64,000 nt of DNA from Nitrosopumilus sp. UBA526 (GCA_002506665.1 DAXZ01000053.1:47966-111965), one strand, 5' to 3'; numbered from the stretch's first letter, positions 52,703-62,301 are shown. Numbers and translations are program-made. Notes: generated by a model not told the origin, from the sequence alone.

Positions 52703-53751
52703 AGGACGCTTTTGGCAAAATGTTCTTCTAGTTTTAGTTTTTTTTCTTTCATGTGAAATATTGACTCTGTATGTGCAAGGGCTTTAGCATATGGCCTCTC
52801 AAAGAGCATTGCCTGCATTAGTAGGTGGTTCTCTGGAATGACTATGCCTGTTTGATCGTCTGAATACATTATTTGTATGGTATCCCCAATGGACGCAGTC
52901 ATGTTTGCATGTATGTGTATCATGTTGGTGTCAGTAAAATTAAAGCCCATGGTCTTTGCATAATCCCTCACATCTTTTGTGCCCTTTGCAGTCCACAATA
53001 TGGCAACACCGGATTCATCTGCAAATATGTCATGAATCTCAGACGGTCTGGGGGCTGTACTGTCAAATCTTATGTCCATAATGTGCAGATGCATCTGCCG
53101 TGTAGGAACCTTGATTGCACGAACATAAAGGGGGGCGTCTTGCCCGAGATACATCTTGACATCATCGCCATGGTGGGGGCTCTGAGTCATCTCTATCGTA
53201 TCTGTGAGTTCTTTTTGGGTCTGTTCAATGTCTGCCCACCGTCTAATCAGGGTAACATCAAATCTGACCAAATTATCAAACCGCTCACGCAGTGGCTCTA
53301 GAATCTTGCCCATGCCTGTAACATTGCAGCTGCCTTGCATCACATGATACTTTGCCAACGCATCATCATAGTTTGACCTTGAATTAAACAACAAGTCAGA
53401 GACGGACTCGGCACCGGTTACAGATTCACCGCCCTGGTATATTGCACGAATGTTTTTGGGCTCGTAGAGGTTTTTTTTGTTTTGATAGCCATAACCGCCC
53501 GGTGATGCATCAATTACTAGATCAGATTTATCTAGTGCAGACTCTATAGAGCCTGAAACATCATAATCAGAAAATGCATTCATCTTGGATTCTGGAACAT
53601 ACACATCTAGTCCTTGCAAGATGGCATGTCTGACTCTTGGGTCAGGGGTGTGTTTTCCAACACCGACTAGTGTGATTTCAGGATCATCTTTGAGAAATGA
53701 GACTAGTCTGCTACCAATAGAACCATACCCATTTACAAAGATCTTCTTCAC
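52699..53751 (-). CDS. gap: Type II (archaeal) glyceraldehyde-3-phosphate dehydrogenase
   Basis: The archaeal phosphorylating GAPDH oxidises glyceraldehyde 3-phosphate to 1,3-bisphosphoglycerate, or runs in reverse for gluconeogenesis, which is the expected direction in autotrophs. The 350 residues start with the Rossmann loop VNGYGSIGSRLVSF, contain the active-site Cys in QGSCNVTGMGKIL, and share TLIRRWADIEQTQKE with other archaeal forms. This is clearly not the bacterial type I enzyme. It is divergent from the HMG-CoA synthase gene. Confidence 0.95.
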   Translation of the reverse strand: MKKIFVNGYGSIGSRLVSFLKDDPEITLVGVGKHTPDPRVRHAILQGLDVYVPESKMNAFSDYDVSGSIESALDKSDLVIDASPGGYGYQNKKNLYEPKNIRAIYQGGESVTGAESVSDLLFNSRSNYDDALAKYHVMQGSCNVTGMGKILEPLRERFDNLVRFDVTLIRRWADIEQTQKELTDTIEMTQSPHHGDDVKMYLGQDAPLYVRAIKVPTRQMHLHIMDIRFDSTAPRPSEIHDIFADESGVAILWTAKGTKDVRDYAKTMGFNFTDTNMIHIHANMTASIGDTIQIMYSDDQTGIVIPENHLLMQAMLFERPYAKALAHTESIFHMKEKKLKLEEHFAKSVL

Positions 53752-53908
53752 AAACGAGATATGACTGACTTGTTTATTTAGATTATACTGAATGATATAT
53801 TCTGATCTACATGTGGATCGGCCATATTCAGATAAAACTAGTGAATTGTAATGGAATCAATTGTGATCGACTTGTAGGCACATTACCAAACAAGTTATTA
53901 GGAATATC

Positions 53909-53916
53909 CTTAAATG
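53909..53916 (+). promoter_or_regulatory. TATA-like box for HMG-CoA synthase
   Basis: CTTAAATG lies about 26 bases before ATG 53938, so transcription is likely to start at or next to that codon. Confidence 0.5.
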
Positions 53917-53937
53917 TGCAAACCCGAAGGCAAGCTT

Positions 53938-55332
53938 ATGGTAGCAGGGATAGACGATATTGCAATATACATTCCTAGACTGTATGTAGATGCAGCTGAT
54001 TTTGCAGACAATAGGGGACTAGACCCAGTAAAGCTGCAAAAGGGACTAGGGGTATCTCAAATGGCAATAGTTGATGCCAACCAAGACCCGGCATGTCTTG
54101 CGGCAAATGCGTGTCTGAGAATAATGCAAAAGAACAAACTCTCACCAGATGACATTGGCAGACTATATGTCTCAACAGAGTCTGCATTTGATGAATCAAA
54201 GGCCATGAACTCGTATGTTATCGGGATGCTAGAGCAGGTATATGGTCAAGGTGCCTTTGAGCACTGTGGCGGTGTTGAGACAAAGTTTGCATGTGTGAGT
54301 GGCTCTTATGCCCTATATGACAATACAAACTGGATAAGGGCAGGAGAAGCAGAGGGAAAACATGCACTGGTAGTAGTATCTGATATTGCAAAATATGATA
54401 TGGGTTCAAGCGGAGAGATGACACAGGGCGCAGGAGCAGTAGTGATGCTCTTAAATGACAACCCTAGACTGTTAGCATTTGACCCCAAAGTTACAGCAAC
54501 GTCAATCAAGGACGAATATGACTTTTATCGGCCTTTTGGAAAAGAGACGCCAATAGTTCATGGACAGTATTCTAATCTATTATACATGATTCAGGTGAGA
54601 AAGGCGCTAGAGGCATACAAAAAGAAGGTTATATCATCAGGGCTTATCAAGATAGAGCCCGGTGAAACAATCCTAGATCACATGGACTATATCAACATGC
54701 ATCTGCCGTACAGCAACATGGGAAAGAAGGCTTTGGCCTATCTAGTCCGACATGAATGGAGGCAGCTTCCTCGATGGAAAAAGATACTACAAGAGATTAA
54801 TGTAGAGGAACCTGTCCCCAAAGACCCTCGCGGTACAATAGAGTCCGTGCTAGGTGATGAAGAGTTTATGACCAAAGATCACGAGTTTACAAAGCTGTTT
54901 ACAAGGACTAGGGAATATCAAGAAGTTTACGAATCAAAACTCTCAAGTTCGCTGATTGCATCAAGCATGATTGGTAATCTATACACAGCATCACTATACC
55001 TAGGATTCAGGAGCAGTCTAGAGTTCGAGTACCAAAAAGGCATGGATCTAGAAGGAAAGAGGGTGGGATTTGGTTCTTACGGAAGTGGTAGCAGTGCAAT
55101 GGTGTTTAGCGGAGTAATCCAACCAGATATCAAGGAGATGGTAAGGGACATGAACTTGGAAGCCGAGATCGGGGCGCGAAGAAAGCTGACCTGGGCAGAG
55201 TATGAAGAGTTGCATGAGAACAAGCTGATGCCAGAAGAGTCAATGGTAAAGTCAAGAAAAGAGTTTGTGCTAGTAGATGTAAAGACAGAGGCCGAGTCCA
55301 GGGGCGAGAGACGATACGTTTACAACGAATAA
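53938..55332 (+). CDS. mvaS: Hydroxymethylglutaryl-CoA synthase
   Basis: Condenses acetoacetyl-CoA and acetyl-CoA to HMG-CoA, the first committed step of the mevalonate pathway to archaeal isoprenoid lipids. The 464 residues show the catalytic Glu81 (YVSTESAFDES), Cys119 (FACVSGSYALYD) and a His in YINMHLPYSNMG. Length exceeds the roughly 350-residue euryarchaeal type and approaches the eukaryotic/bacterial form, which also fits Thaumarchaeota. The frame extends to ATG 53914, but the TATA-like box overlaps that codon, so ATG 53938 is preferred. Confidence 0.92.
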   Translation: MVAGIDDIAIYIPRLYVDAADFADNRGLDPVKLQKGLGVSQMAIVDANQDPACLAANACLRIMQKNKLSPDDIGRLYVSTESAFDESKAMNSYVIGMLEQVYGQGAFEHCGGVETKFACVSGSYALYDNTNWIRAGEAEGKHALVVVSDIAKYDMGSSGEMTQGAGAVVMLLNDNPRLLAFDPKVTATSIKDEYDFYRPFGKETPIVHGQYSNLLYMIQVRKALEAYKKKVISSGLIKIEPGETILDHMDYINMHLPYSNMGKKALAYLVRHEWRQLPRWKKILQEINVEEPVPKDPRGTIESVLGDEEFMTKDHEFTKLFTRTREYQEVYESKLSSSLIASSMIGNLYTASLYLGFRSSLEFEYQKGMDLEGKRVGFGSYGSGSSAMVFSGVIQPDIKEMVRDMNLEAEIGARRKLTWAEYEELHENKLMPEESMVKSRKEFVLVDVKTEAESRGERRYVYNE

Positions 55333-55408
55333 TTCCAAGATAATATCACAAATATTAGGCACAATTCCTCACACAGTATAATTACACAGATTATGCCAAT
55401 GGACATTG

Positions 55409-55951
55409 ATGGATGCCGAGCAGATCAAAGAGTTTTTGTTTGAATATATAGAAAATTCAGAGACCATACCTGGATTAATTGCAGAAAAGAGATACGATGA
55501 GATAATCAAAAATGTCACAGACAGCTGCTATGATAAAATCATATCAATGGAAAATCAAGACCAGTCAGTCCAAGTCCTGGCAACTGTACTGTTGCATTAT
55601 CTGCTTACATGCGCCCAGATTACAAGCCAGAGAAAGATAGAGTATGATAAGAAAGAGATTGACATTGTAATTCCCGACATAAAGACACTGGAGGGGGATC
55701 CAAAAAAGACACTGTTGATTTGCATACCAAAGTCATCAGATCTCAAAACGATAAATGAAGAGATTGCTAAAATGGAGGCAATTCAGCCAGAAAAAGAGAA
55801 CATTTGGATGGTATTATCCAAAGATACACCGGTGGAGAAGAGAACGTTTGTGCTGTCCAGAAAACACAATACATTCTCAGATATTATTTTTGAGATTGCA
55901 AAGTTTAGCAATGTCGGCGGCTCAAGCAAACTGAAAATTTTAAGAGTGTAA
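55409..55951 (+). CDS. Unknown conserved-looking protein
   Basis: A 180-residue soluble protein. A helical N-terminal half (IKEFLFEYIENSETIPGLI) leads to an alpha/beta half with KTLLICIPKSSDLKTINEEI and IWMVLSKDT. Three Cys residues in the N-terminal half may be structural. TTG 55406 is directly before ATG 55409. Not recognised. It converges on bioD, with eight bases between stops. Confidence 0.62.
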   Translation: MDAEQIKEFLFEYIENSETIPGLIAEKRYDEIIKNVTDSCYDKIISMENQDQSVQVLATVLLHYLLTCAQITSQRKIEYDKKEIDIVIPDIKTLEGDPKKTLLICIPKSSDLKTINEEIAKMEAIQPEKENIWMVLSKDTPVEKRTFVLSRKHNTFSDIIFEIAKFSNVGGSSKLKILRV

Positions 55952-55959
55952 TTTTGAGT

Positions 55960-56646
55960 TTATTGTAACAATATTTTCATGTCAATGTTTTTCTGAAATA
56001 CCCGGTACAATGACAAATCATCAGTATTTTTCATAAACGGGATTGAACCCAAGATCCGAGTCCCCAATATGCTCTTTAAATCACGGGTCAGCACTTTTGT
56101 ATCATAGCCATCCGAGTCAATATCATTTAAAATTATTCCCTTGATTGGAATATCATACTTTTGGCACATTCTTACAGTCATTATAGTATGATTTATGGTT
56201 CCAATTCTAGTTCTAGAGACTATTATTGCAGGTATCTTGAGATGTTTTATCATATCTGCAACACAATAGTTGCGCAAAATAGGAGTCATCACGCCGCCCA
56301 TTCCCTCAACAAGCATCATGGTGTGACGTCTTGATAGTTTGCTAAAACTAGACCATACTGCAGCAAGGTTTGGTTTTATGCCCAGAGTCTTCCATGCAGT
56401 GTATGGAGATGCAGTGATTGGAAAGAACTGTGGATTTATCAGATCTTCGGGGTCGTCTACTTGAGCGGCGTCAGATAAAATTTCGGCATCTTTGGATCTA
56501 AACCCGCGTCTCTGAGGAGTACCTGCAGCATATGGCTTTGTCACACCTACATCAATTCCAGATTTACGCAGAGTTACTGCAAGGCCTGCGGCAATATGCG
56601 TCTTGCCGACATTAGTATCAGTGCCGGTAATAAACAGCGATTCCAA
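55960..56646 (-). CDS. bioD: Dethiobiotin synthetase
   Basis: BioD closes the ureido ring of dethiobiotin from DAPA, CO2 and ATP. The P-loop FITGTDTNVGKTH lies at 5-17, followed by VGVTKPYAAG, and VEGMGGVMTPIL carries the catalytic acidic region. The longest frame begins upstream of position 56646 but overlaps the bioA start and lacks conserved sequence; TTG 56646 gives the normal MESLFITGTDT start. It is divergent from bioA with a 76-base shared promoter region. Confidence 0.9.
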   Translation of the reverse strand: MESLFITGTDTNVGKTHIAAGLAVTLRKSGIDVGVTKPYAAGTPQRRGFRSKDAEILSDAAQVDDPEDLINPQFFPITASPYTAWKTLGIKPNLAAVWSSFSKLSRRHTMMLVEGMGGVMTPILRNYCVADMIKHLKIPAIIVSRTRIGTINHTIMTVRMCQKYDIPIKGIILNDIDSDGYDTKVLTRDLKSILGTRILGSIPFMKNTDDLSLYRVFQKNIDMKILLQ

Positions 56647-56722
56647 TGAAAACCAGTATAAATTATGACAGATTAATCTTATCGTTCGATTTTTATGAAC
56701 AATAGAACCACAAACACTCAAC
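56647..56722. promoter_or_regulatory. Divergent bioD/bioA promoter region
   Basis: Only 76 bases separate TTG 56646 (bioD) from TTG 56723 (bioA). TATA-like elements are GATTTTTATGAA (56689-56699) for bioA and AAGATTAAT (minus strand, 56672-56680) for bioD. Joint control of both genes from this interval is likely; no clear operator palindrome is seen. Confidence 0.42.
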
Positions 56723-58042
56723 TTGACTAAGGCTAGTTTTGTGTGGCATCCCAACACTCAGATGAGGGAATGGGGGGAATTTACCAGTATTTCAAACGCA
56801 AAAGGCGTGTGGCTGACTGATTCCAAAGGCCACAAGATGATTGATGCCGTAGCTTCCATGTGGTGCAATGTGTGGGGGCATTCAAACAAAGAACTAGTTC
56901 AGGCCATCACAGAACAGAGCAGAAAAATACAGCATACATCCATGTTCAACCTGACAAACAAGCCAGCAGAAGAATTAGCAAAGACCCTAGTAGAGTTGTC
57001 CCCCGGAATGCACAGGGCATTTTATTCAGATAACGGGTCATCGGCAATGGAGATTGCACTCAAGATGGCACTACAATACCAAAAGAATATCAGAGATAAA
57101 AAGAGAACAAAGATTGCGGCATTAAAGAATGGATATCACGGAGACACGTTTGGCTCTATGTCAGTGGGGTATACCCCAGAGTTCTTTGGCAGATTCAAAG
57201 AACAGTTGTTTTCTACTGTTCAGTTTCCAGTACCACACAGATACAAAATGCCAAAGGGATACGACACGTCAGACTATGAGAATCACTGTCTAGATAAGAT
57301 GGAAACTAGATTTGCAAGAGATGACATTGCCGCGCTTGTGATGGAGAGTGGCGCACAGGTAGCAGCTGGGGCAATAATTTATCCCAAGGGGTTTCAAAGG
57401 AAGGTAGGCAAGCTGTGCAAAAAATTTGGTGTGTTGTTTGTACTAGATGAGATAGCAACTGGATTTGGGAGATTGGGATCAATGATACAATACACAGAGC
57501 AAGGTAACAGGCCAGATGTAGTAGCATATGGAAAGATGTTGACAGGGGGATACATGACGATGGCGGCCACACTTGCCAGCAAGAAAATCTATGATTCATT
57601 TCTAGGGGATTTCAAAGAACACAAACACCTCTTTCATGGCCATACATATACAGGCAATCCACTTGCAACGGCTGTTGCATACAAGAACCTGCAGATGTAC
57701 AAAAAGTATAATCTGATAAAAAAGATACAAAAGACTGCAAAGATCTTTTACGAGTTTTATGACAAGATCTCAGAGATAGACATAGTAGGGGACATCCGGC
57801 ACAAGGGGATGCTCATGGGAATTGAGCTAGTATGCAATAGAGAGAAAAAGACCCCCATCGCACCTGCAAGGTCAGTTAACAGAATCATCTTTGAGGAGGG
57901 AAGAAAGAACGGAATCTATCTGAGAACACTTGGAAATATAGTCATGCTAGTGCCACCTCTGGCCATCTCTGAATCAGAACTAAGAATGCTCCTAGAGAGA
58001 ACCATAGCCACAATAAAGTCTGCAAGACCAAAGGTAATCTGA
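56723..58042 (+). CDS. bioA: Adenosylmethionine-8-amino-7-oxononanoate aminotransferase
   Basis: BioA aminates KAPA to DAPA using S-adenosylmethionine as amino donor, with PLP. The 439 residues begin ASFVWHPNTQMREWGEFTSI, typical of BioA. The PLP Lys lies in VAYGKMLTGGYMTMAATL (about 272), with VLDEIATGFGRLGSMI before it and HGHTYTGNPLATAVA after it. TTG 56723 is the start. bioB follows after a 147-base gap containing a hairpin. Confidence 0.94.
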   Translation: MTKASFVWHPNTQMREWGEFTSISNAKGVWLTDSKGHKMIDAVASMWCNVWGHSNKELVQAITEQSRKIQHTSMFNLTNKPAEELAKTLVELSPGMHRAFYSDNGSSAMEIALKMALQYQKNIRDKKRTKIAALKNGYHGDTFGSMSVGYTPEFFGRFKEQLFSTVQFPVPHRYKMPKGYDTSDYENHCLDKMETRFARDDIAALVMESGAQVAAGAIIYPKGFQRKVGKLCKKFGVLFVLDEIATGFGRLGSMIQYTEQGNRPDVVAYGKMLTGGYMTMAATLASKKIYDSFLGDFKEHKHLFHGHTYTGNPLATAVAYKNLQMYKKYNLIKKIQKTAKIFYEFYDKISEIDIVGDIRHKGMLMGIELVCNREKKTPIAPARSVNRIIFEEGRKNGIYLRTLGNIVMLVPPLAISESELRMLLERTIATIKSARPKVI

Positions 58043-58112
58043 TTATAAACTGCACACACACAGTCACGACTCATTCACCATAATGGTTCAGAGGATTACC
58101 CATTTACATACA

Positions 58113-58133
58113 AGTCGTCTAGATAACACGACT
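58113..58133. other. Hairpin between bioA and bioB
   Basis: AGTCGT and ACGACT form a six-base stem around a nine-base loop. It could be a weak terminator or regulator site; no T-run follows. Confidence 0.25.
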
Positions 58134-58189
58134 GCCTAGGTGTGGGGCATTTGCATTATTTTTATAAATGAAATATTTTAGAGGGAATC

Positions 58190-59167
58190 ATGAGTGATTC
58201 GCAGTTTATCTCAGAGTGTCAAGAGAGCGTATTTTCAGGCATTGGAATATCCTCAAAAGACGCCAAGAGACTGTTTTACATGCCTGACAAATACCTAAGA
58301 GAACTAGCACGATGTGCTGATGAGATCACACATGACTTTAATGGTAATAAAGTAGATGTTGAGCAGCTAAACAATATCAAAAAGAATGCATGTAGCGAGG
58401 ACTGTACGTTTTGCGGCCAGTCTGCATTCTTTGATACTGGCATTGACACATATCAGTTACCGCCTCCTGAGGAGATAGTAAGCAAGGCACAAAAGGCAAA
58501 AGATGACGGTGCCGAATCCTACTGCCTGGTTGCGGCCTGGAGGGAGCCATCATCTGATGATTTTAAAAAAGTTTGCAAGATAATTAGTCAAATCAATGAT
58601 AATGTTGGTATCAGTGTAGAGTGCAGTCTAGGGTTTCTCACATCAGAGCAGGCAAAAAGACTAGCAGAACTCGGTGTAAAGAGATACAACCACAATCTAG
58701 AGACTGCGAGATCAAAATTTTCAGAGATTTGTACAACCCACACGTATGAGGACAGACTAGAGACATTAAAGATAGCAAGGGATGCCGGCCTAGAGTTGTG
58801 TACAGGCGGAATCATAGGGTTAGGGGAGACCAGGGCGCAGAGATGGGAGTTTATCGTAGAATTATCACGTCTATATCCTGAAGAAGTAACAATCAATATT
58901 CTTGTGCCAGTGCCAGGTACGCCACTTGAATTACAAACAGATATTCCAAAGTCAGAGATTACACGAATGTTTTCTGTGATTCGATTTCTATTGCCAGAGT
59001 CAGTAATAAAGATCTCAGGTGGCAGGGAATCAAGACTTGATGATGCCGGAGAAGAACTGCTCAGGAGTGGTGCAAACGGTATAATCACCGAAGGATACCT
59101 TACCATGGGTGGAAATGAGGCCAAAAAAGACCGTGAGTTAATTGAAAAGATTGGCCTCCACACATAA
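58190..59167 (+). CDS. bioB: Biotin synthase
   Basis: BioB inserts sulfur into dethiobiotin by radical SAM chemistry. The 325 residues have the radical-SAM cluster Cys68, Cys72 and Cys75 (ACSEDCTFCGQS). Further typical segments are VSIECSLGFL-like VGISVECSLGFLT, YNHNLETARSKF and GGIIGLGETRAQRWEF. ATG 58190 follows a TATA-like TTTTTATAAATG by about 25 bases. bioF overlaps its end by 26 bases, so the two form an operon. Confidence 0.96.
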   Translation: MSDSQFISECQESVFSGIGISSKDAKRLFYMPDKYLRELARCADEITHDFNGNKVDVEQLNNIKKNACSEDCTFCGQSAFFDTGIDTYQLPPPEEIVSKAQKAKDDGAESYCLVAAWREPSSDDFKKVCKIISQINDNVGISVECSLGFLTSEQAKRLAELGVKRYNHNLETARSKFSEICTTHTYEDRLETLKIARDAGLELCTGGIIGLGETRAQRWEFIVELSRLYPEEVTINILVPVPGTPLELQTDIPKSEITRMFSVIRFLLPESVIKISGGRESRLDDAGEELLRSGANGIITEGYLTMGGNEAKKDRELIEKIGLHT

Positions 59168-60281
59168 GCTAAAGTTTATTGATGCACAGCTACGAGACCA
59201 AAGGCAAGCTGGCCTTTACAGAAGATTACAATATACCGTCACAAAAGGCTCTAAAATAACGATAAACAAAAAGAGCCTAGTCAATCTGTGTTCAAATGAC
59301 TATCTTGGAATGCCCACTACCAAAGTTCAGACAGGCCAGCTACAGTCAAGCTCAAGACTGATTGCAGGAAATGACGAGTCATACCACAGACTAGAAAATG
59401 CACTTGCAAGACACAAATCACAGCAGAGCAGCCTGGTATACCCGACAGGATACATGGCAAACCTTGGAGTAATATCTGCCATTGCAAAAAAAGGCGACAT
59501 TATTTGCAGTGACGAGTTAAACCATGCAAGCATAATAGAGGCAGTCAAGCTGTCTGATGCCCGAGTCATAATATACAGACATAATGATACAGATGACCTA
59601 GAGAGAAAGCTACGACAGAGGGCAAATAACAAGTTTGTAATTACTGAAGGGGTCTTTAGCATGGACGGGGATCTCTCACAGCTAGGGGAGATAACAGAGA
59701 TTGCACAAAAGCGGGGGGCAATCACAATACTTGATGATGCCCACGGAGACTTTGTACTAGGTAGAGACGGGAGAGGAACACCTAGTCATCTCCGAGTTGC
59801 AAAAAAGATAGATTTGTACATCAGCAGTCTAAGCAAGGGACTAGGATCATTTGGTGGATATGTCGCATCGCCGAGCAACGTAACTGAATTGTGCATCAAC
59901 AAAGCAAAGTCATTTGTGTATACATCAGCGCTACCGTCATTTATGATAGAGCATGCGTTTAAGAGGTTGCAATACCGCAGAGAAAAGTACAGGAAAAAGT
60001 TGCAAAGAAATTCAAGTATGCTAAAAAACGGACTCGGGCAGATAGGCTATGATATCCGTTCTGCAACTCAGATAATTCCAATAATGATAGGGGATGAAAA
60101 AAAGGCAGTGAGATTTGGGGAATTCTTGTTTGAGCGCGGGATATTTGTTAGGCCCATTCGATACCCCACAGTTCCCAGAAATCAGGCAAGGCTACGGATC
60201 TCAGTTACTGCATGGCTGACAGAGGCTGATATTGCAAAGACCCTCAGAGTCTTTGAAAAGGCATACAAGAGATTCTGTTAG
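59142..60281 (+). CDS. bioF: 8-amino-7-oxononanoate synthase
   Basis: BioF condenses pimeloyl thioester with alanine to KAPA, using PLP. The 379 residues contain NLCSNDYLGMPT near the N-terminus, TEGVFSMDGDLSQLGEI, LDDAHGDFVLG and the PLP Lys in YISSLSKGLGSFGGY. TTG 59142 overlaps bioB by 26 bases, indicating coupled translation. Related aminoacyl-CoA transferases (Kbl, AlaS) are less likely given the setting. The source of pimeloyl thioester is not encoded nearby. Confidence 0.94.
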   Translation: MKRLASTHKLKFIDAQLRDQRQAGLYRRLQYTVTKGSKITINKKSLVNLCSNDYLGMPTTKVQTGQLQSSSRLIAGNDESYHRLENALARHKSQQSSLVYPTGYMANLGVISAIAKKGDIICSDELNHASIIEAVKLSDARVIIYRHNDTDDLERKLRQRANNKFVITEGVFSMDGDLSQLGEITEIAQKRGAITILDDAHGDFVLGRDGRGTPSHLRVAKKIDLYISSLSKGLGSFGGYVASPSNVTELCINKAKSFVYTSALPSFMIEHAFKRLQYRREKYRKKLQRNSSMLKNGLGQIGYDIRSATQIIPIMIGDEKKAVRFGEFLFERGIFVRPIRYPTVPRNQARLRISVTAWLTEADIAKTLRVFEKAYKRFC

Positions 60282-60382
60282 CGCATTGCATCAAAGCCGC
60301 CTATTGCAGGTGAACCAATAATTACGGCCAGAGTGACTAGGATACCCAAGACAACGCCTACCACGATAAATCTCTTGTTCAT
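60278..60382 (-). CDS. Very small single-helix membrane protein
   Basis: A 34-residue ORF from ATG 60382, with a basic start (MNKRF) and one helix (IVVGVVLGILVTLAVIIGS), ending in a short polar tail. It overlaps the end of bioF by four bases in convergent orientation and lies 93 bases from the divergent ccdA start. Size and helix fit the small membrane peptides common in archaea. Function unknown. Confidence 0.48.
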   Translation of the reverse strand: MNKRFIVVGVVLGILVTLAVIIGSPAIGGFDAMR

Positions 60383-60444
60383 AAATGATAGCCACTGTAT
60401 CCTAGTTAAAAAGCAATCCACATCTGGATGAGATATGGAAGAAG

Positions 60445-60454
60445 CCTTTAAAGT
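60445..60454 (+). promoter_or_regulatory. TATA-like box for ccdA
   Basis: CCTTTAAAGT is centred about 26 bases before ATG 60476, fitting a leaderless transcript. Confidence 0.5.
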
Positions 60455-60475
60455 AAAAAATCACAATTTACCAGC

Positions 60476-61207
60476 ATGGCAGACCCGAGCATCGTTGTAG
60501 CAGTACTTGCAGGTATTAGTTCATTTATTGCTCCTTGTATATTACCAATGATTCCTGCCTTTCTTGCATACATATCAGGAACAACAGTGACTGAGCTTGG
60601 CTCCAAAACCGGGACTGTCCTCGCAATTAACCGAAGAAATATTGTACTAAATACCGTATTTTTTGTTTTAGGATTCTCCATAGTGTTCTCCGCACTGGGC
60701 GTCTTAATTAACAGCGTCCTATCAAGTGCCGCAGGTGAATTTACAGAGAGCCTCAATATAGTTGGCGGAATAATCATAGTTTGCTTTGGAGTATTTTTGC
60801 TGCTATCTACAAAGATTAGAGCATTGAACGTAGAAAAGAAATTCTTTCCTAAAAATCTAAAATCAAGCTATCCAATGTCATTTGTGTTTGGCCTAGCATT
60901 TGCAGCAGGATGGACCCCCTGTGTTGGTCCCATACTTGGAACCATACTCACACTAGCAGCTACTACCCCCTCTACTGCATTTAGCCTGTTGCTTGCATAC
61001 TCGTTTGGACTGGGAATTCCATTTGTCCTGATGGGTGTCTTTTTCTCAAGGGCCACCCGAGTGATTCGCTCAATGAGCAAGCACCTAAAATACTATAATG
61101 TAATATTGGGAGCATTCATAATAGTACTAGGAATCTTGGTTTTCACTAATCAGCTTGCATACATTGCAAATATTCCGTTTCTCAATGAGTTGGTGCTGCT
61201 AGGATGA
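60476..61207 (+). CDS. ccdA: CcdA/DsbD-type transmembrane electron carrier
   Basis: A six-helix membrane protein that passes electrons from cytoplasmic thioredoxin to extracytoplasmic thiol proteins. The 243 residues show the two key Cys: Cys21 in IAPCILPMIPAF and a second in GWTPCVGPILG (about 146). Helices run at about 7-25, 57-80, 90-110, 130-155, 165-190 and 205-235. tlpA overlaps its stop (ATGA), so the two are coupled. The pair supports extracytoplasmic disulfide isomerisation or haem/copper protein maturation. Confidence 0.93.
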   Translation: MADPSIVVAVLAGISSFIAPCILPMIPAFLAYISGTTVTELGSKTGTVLAINRRNIVLNTVFFVLGFSIVFSALGVLINSVLSSAAGEFTESLNIVGGIIIVCFGVFLLLSTKIRALNVEKKFFPKNLKSSYPMSFVFGLAFAAGWTPCVGPILGTILTLAATTPSTAFSLLLAYSFGLGIPFVLMGVFFSRATRVIRSMSKHLKYYNVILGAFIIVLGILVFTNQLAYIANIPFLNELVLLG

Positions 61208-62301
61208 ACTCGGACATAAAGACAGGACTGGCATTGGGAATTATAATTGTCGCAGGCCTAGGCATATTGGGAGTGACGTTTTTGTCCCTTGACCAAGAGG
61301 TACAGTCAACTAACTTTGTAGGGACAGGCTCACAAGACAAGTCTGGATTCAAGAGAGCCCCCGACCTTGTAGGTGTTGCAAACTATCTAAACACAACACC
61401 TGAAGAGTTAAGTGAGAAGATCAAAGGCAGCGTGGTACTGTATGATATCTGGACATACAGCTGCATAAACTGCATCAGAACACTGCCACACATTGTTGCA
61501 TGGAATGATAAATACGCAGACCAAGGACTCTTAATTATCGGTGTTCATTCACCAGAATTTGAGTTTGAAAAAGATCTTGGAAACGTAGAGACCGCAGTCA
61601 AAAAGTACGGAATAAAGTATCCGGTAGTCATGGATAATGACAAAGAGATATGGAAAGCCTTTGAGAACAGGTTTTGGCCAAGAAAATACATTGCAGACCA
61701 TGAGGGATTTCTAAGATATGACAAGATAGGAGAAGGAGGATATCAAGAGACAGAGCGAGTCATTCAAAAGCTTCTTGAGGAGAGAGCGGCCGCATTGGGA
61801 ATGCAGGTGGCATCAGCATCATCTCTTGTAGACATCAAAGAGTTTGAGCATTCATTGTTTAGGACGCCAGAGCTGTACTTTGGATACGAGTTTGCACAAA
61901 ACAGGAACCAGCTAGGAAGTGCAGAGGGGTTTAAGCATGGCGAGACCGTATCGTATTTAGAACCAAATAGTATAGAGTTGCATAAATTCTACCCCATAGG
62001 AGACTGGACAAACTATAAGGAAAGTATGGAGTTGGTATCAGATACGGGAAAAATCAAACTGCGATATAACGCAAAGAACGTAAACATTGTTACTGCCAAC
62101 ACTGCAGAACTAGAGATATACCTTGACGGCAAGCCCCTGACTGCAGAGCATGCGGGGACTGACATCACAGACGGTAATATGCTACAAATAACAAAAGACG
62201 ATCTGTACAATATTATCAGTAGCGAGACTAGTTCCACACACCTAATAGAGATAAATGCCAAGGGGGCAGGATTTCAAATCTTTACATTTACCTTTGGATA
62301 G
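61204..62301 (+). CDS. TlpA/DipZ-like membrane-anchored thioredoxin
   Basis: The extracytoplasmic thiol partner of CcdA. A membrane anchor (about 7-27, LALGIIIVAGLGILGVTF) is followed by a thioredoxin domain with the active-site CINC (Cys87, Cys90, in IWTYSCINCIRTLPHIVAW). A C-terminal beta-rich domain (about 205-365) resembles the extra domain of DipZ-type proteins. FWPRKYIADHEG gives the cis-Pro region. Function is electron delivery to exported proteins. It ends in a G-run and hairpin region before cdvB. Confidence 0.92.
   Translation: MNSDIKTGLALGIIIVAGLGILGVTFLSLDQEVQSTNFVGTGSQDKSGFKRAPDLVGVANYLNTTPEELSEKIKGSVVLYDIWTYSCINCIRTLPHIVAWNDKYADQGLLIIGVHSPEFEFEKDLGNVETAVKKYGIKYPVVMDNDKEIWKAFENRFWPRKYIADHEGFLRYDKIGEGGYQETERVIQKLLEERAAALGMQVASASSLVDIKEFEHSLFRTPELYFGYEFAQNRNQLGSAEGFKHGETVSYLEPNSIELHKFYPIGDWTNYKESMELVSDTGKIKLRYNAKNVNIVTANTAELEIYLDGKPLTAEHAGTDITDGNMLQITKDDLYNIISSETSSTHLIEINAKGAGFQIFTFTFG

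Noticed and set aside
56647..56757. N-terminal extension of BioD
   Set aside because: Non-conserved, overlaps bioA and its promoter region; the usual BioD start is at 56646.
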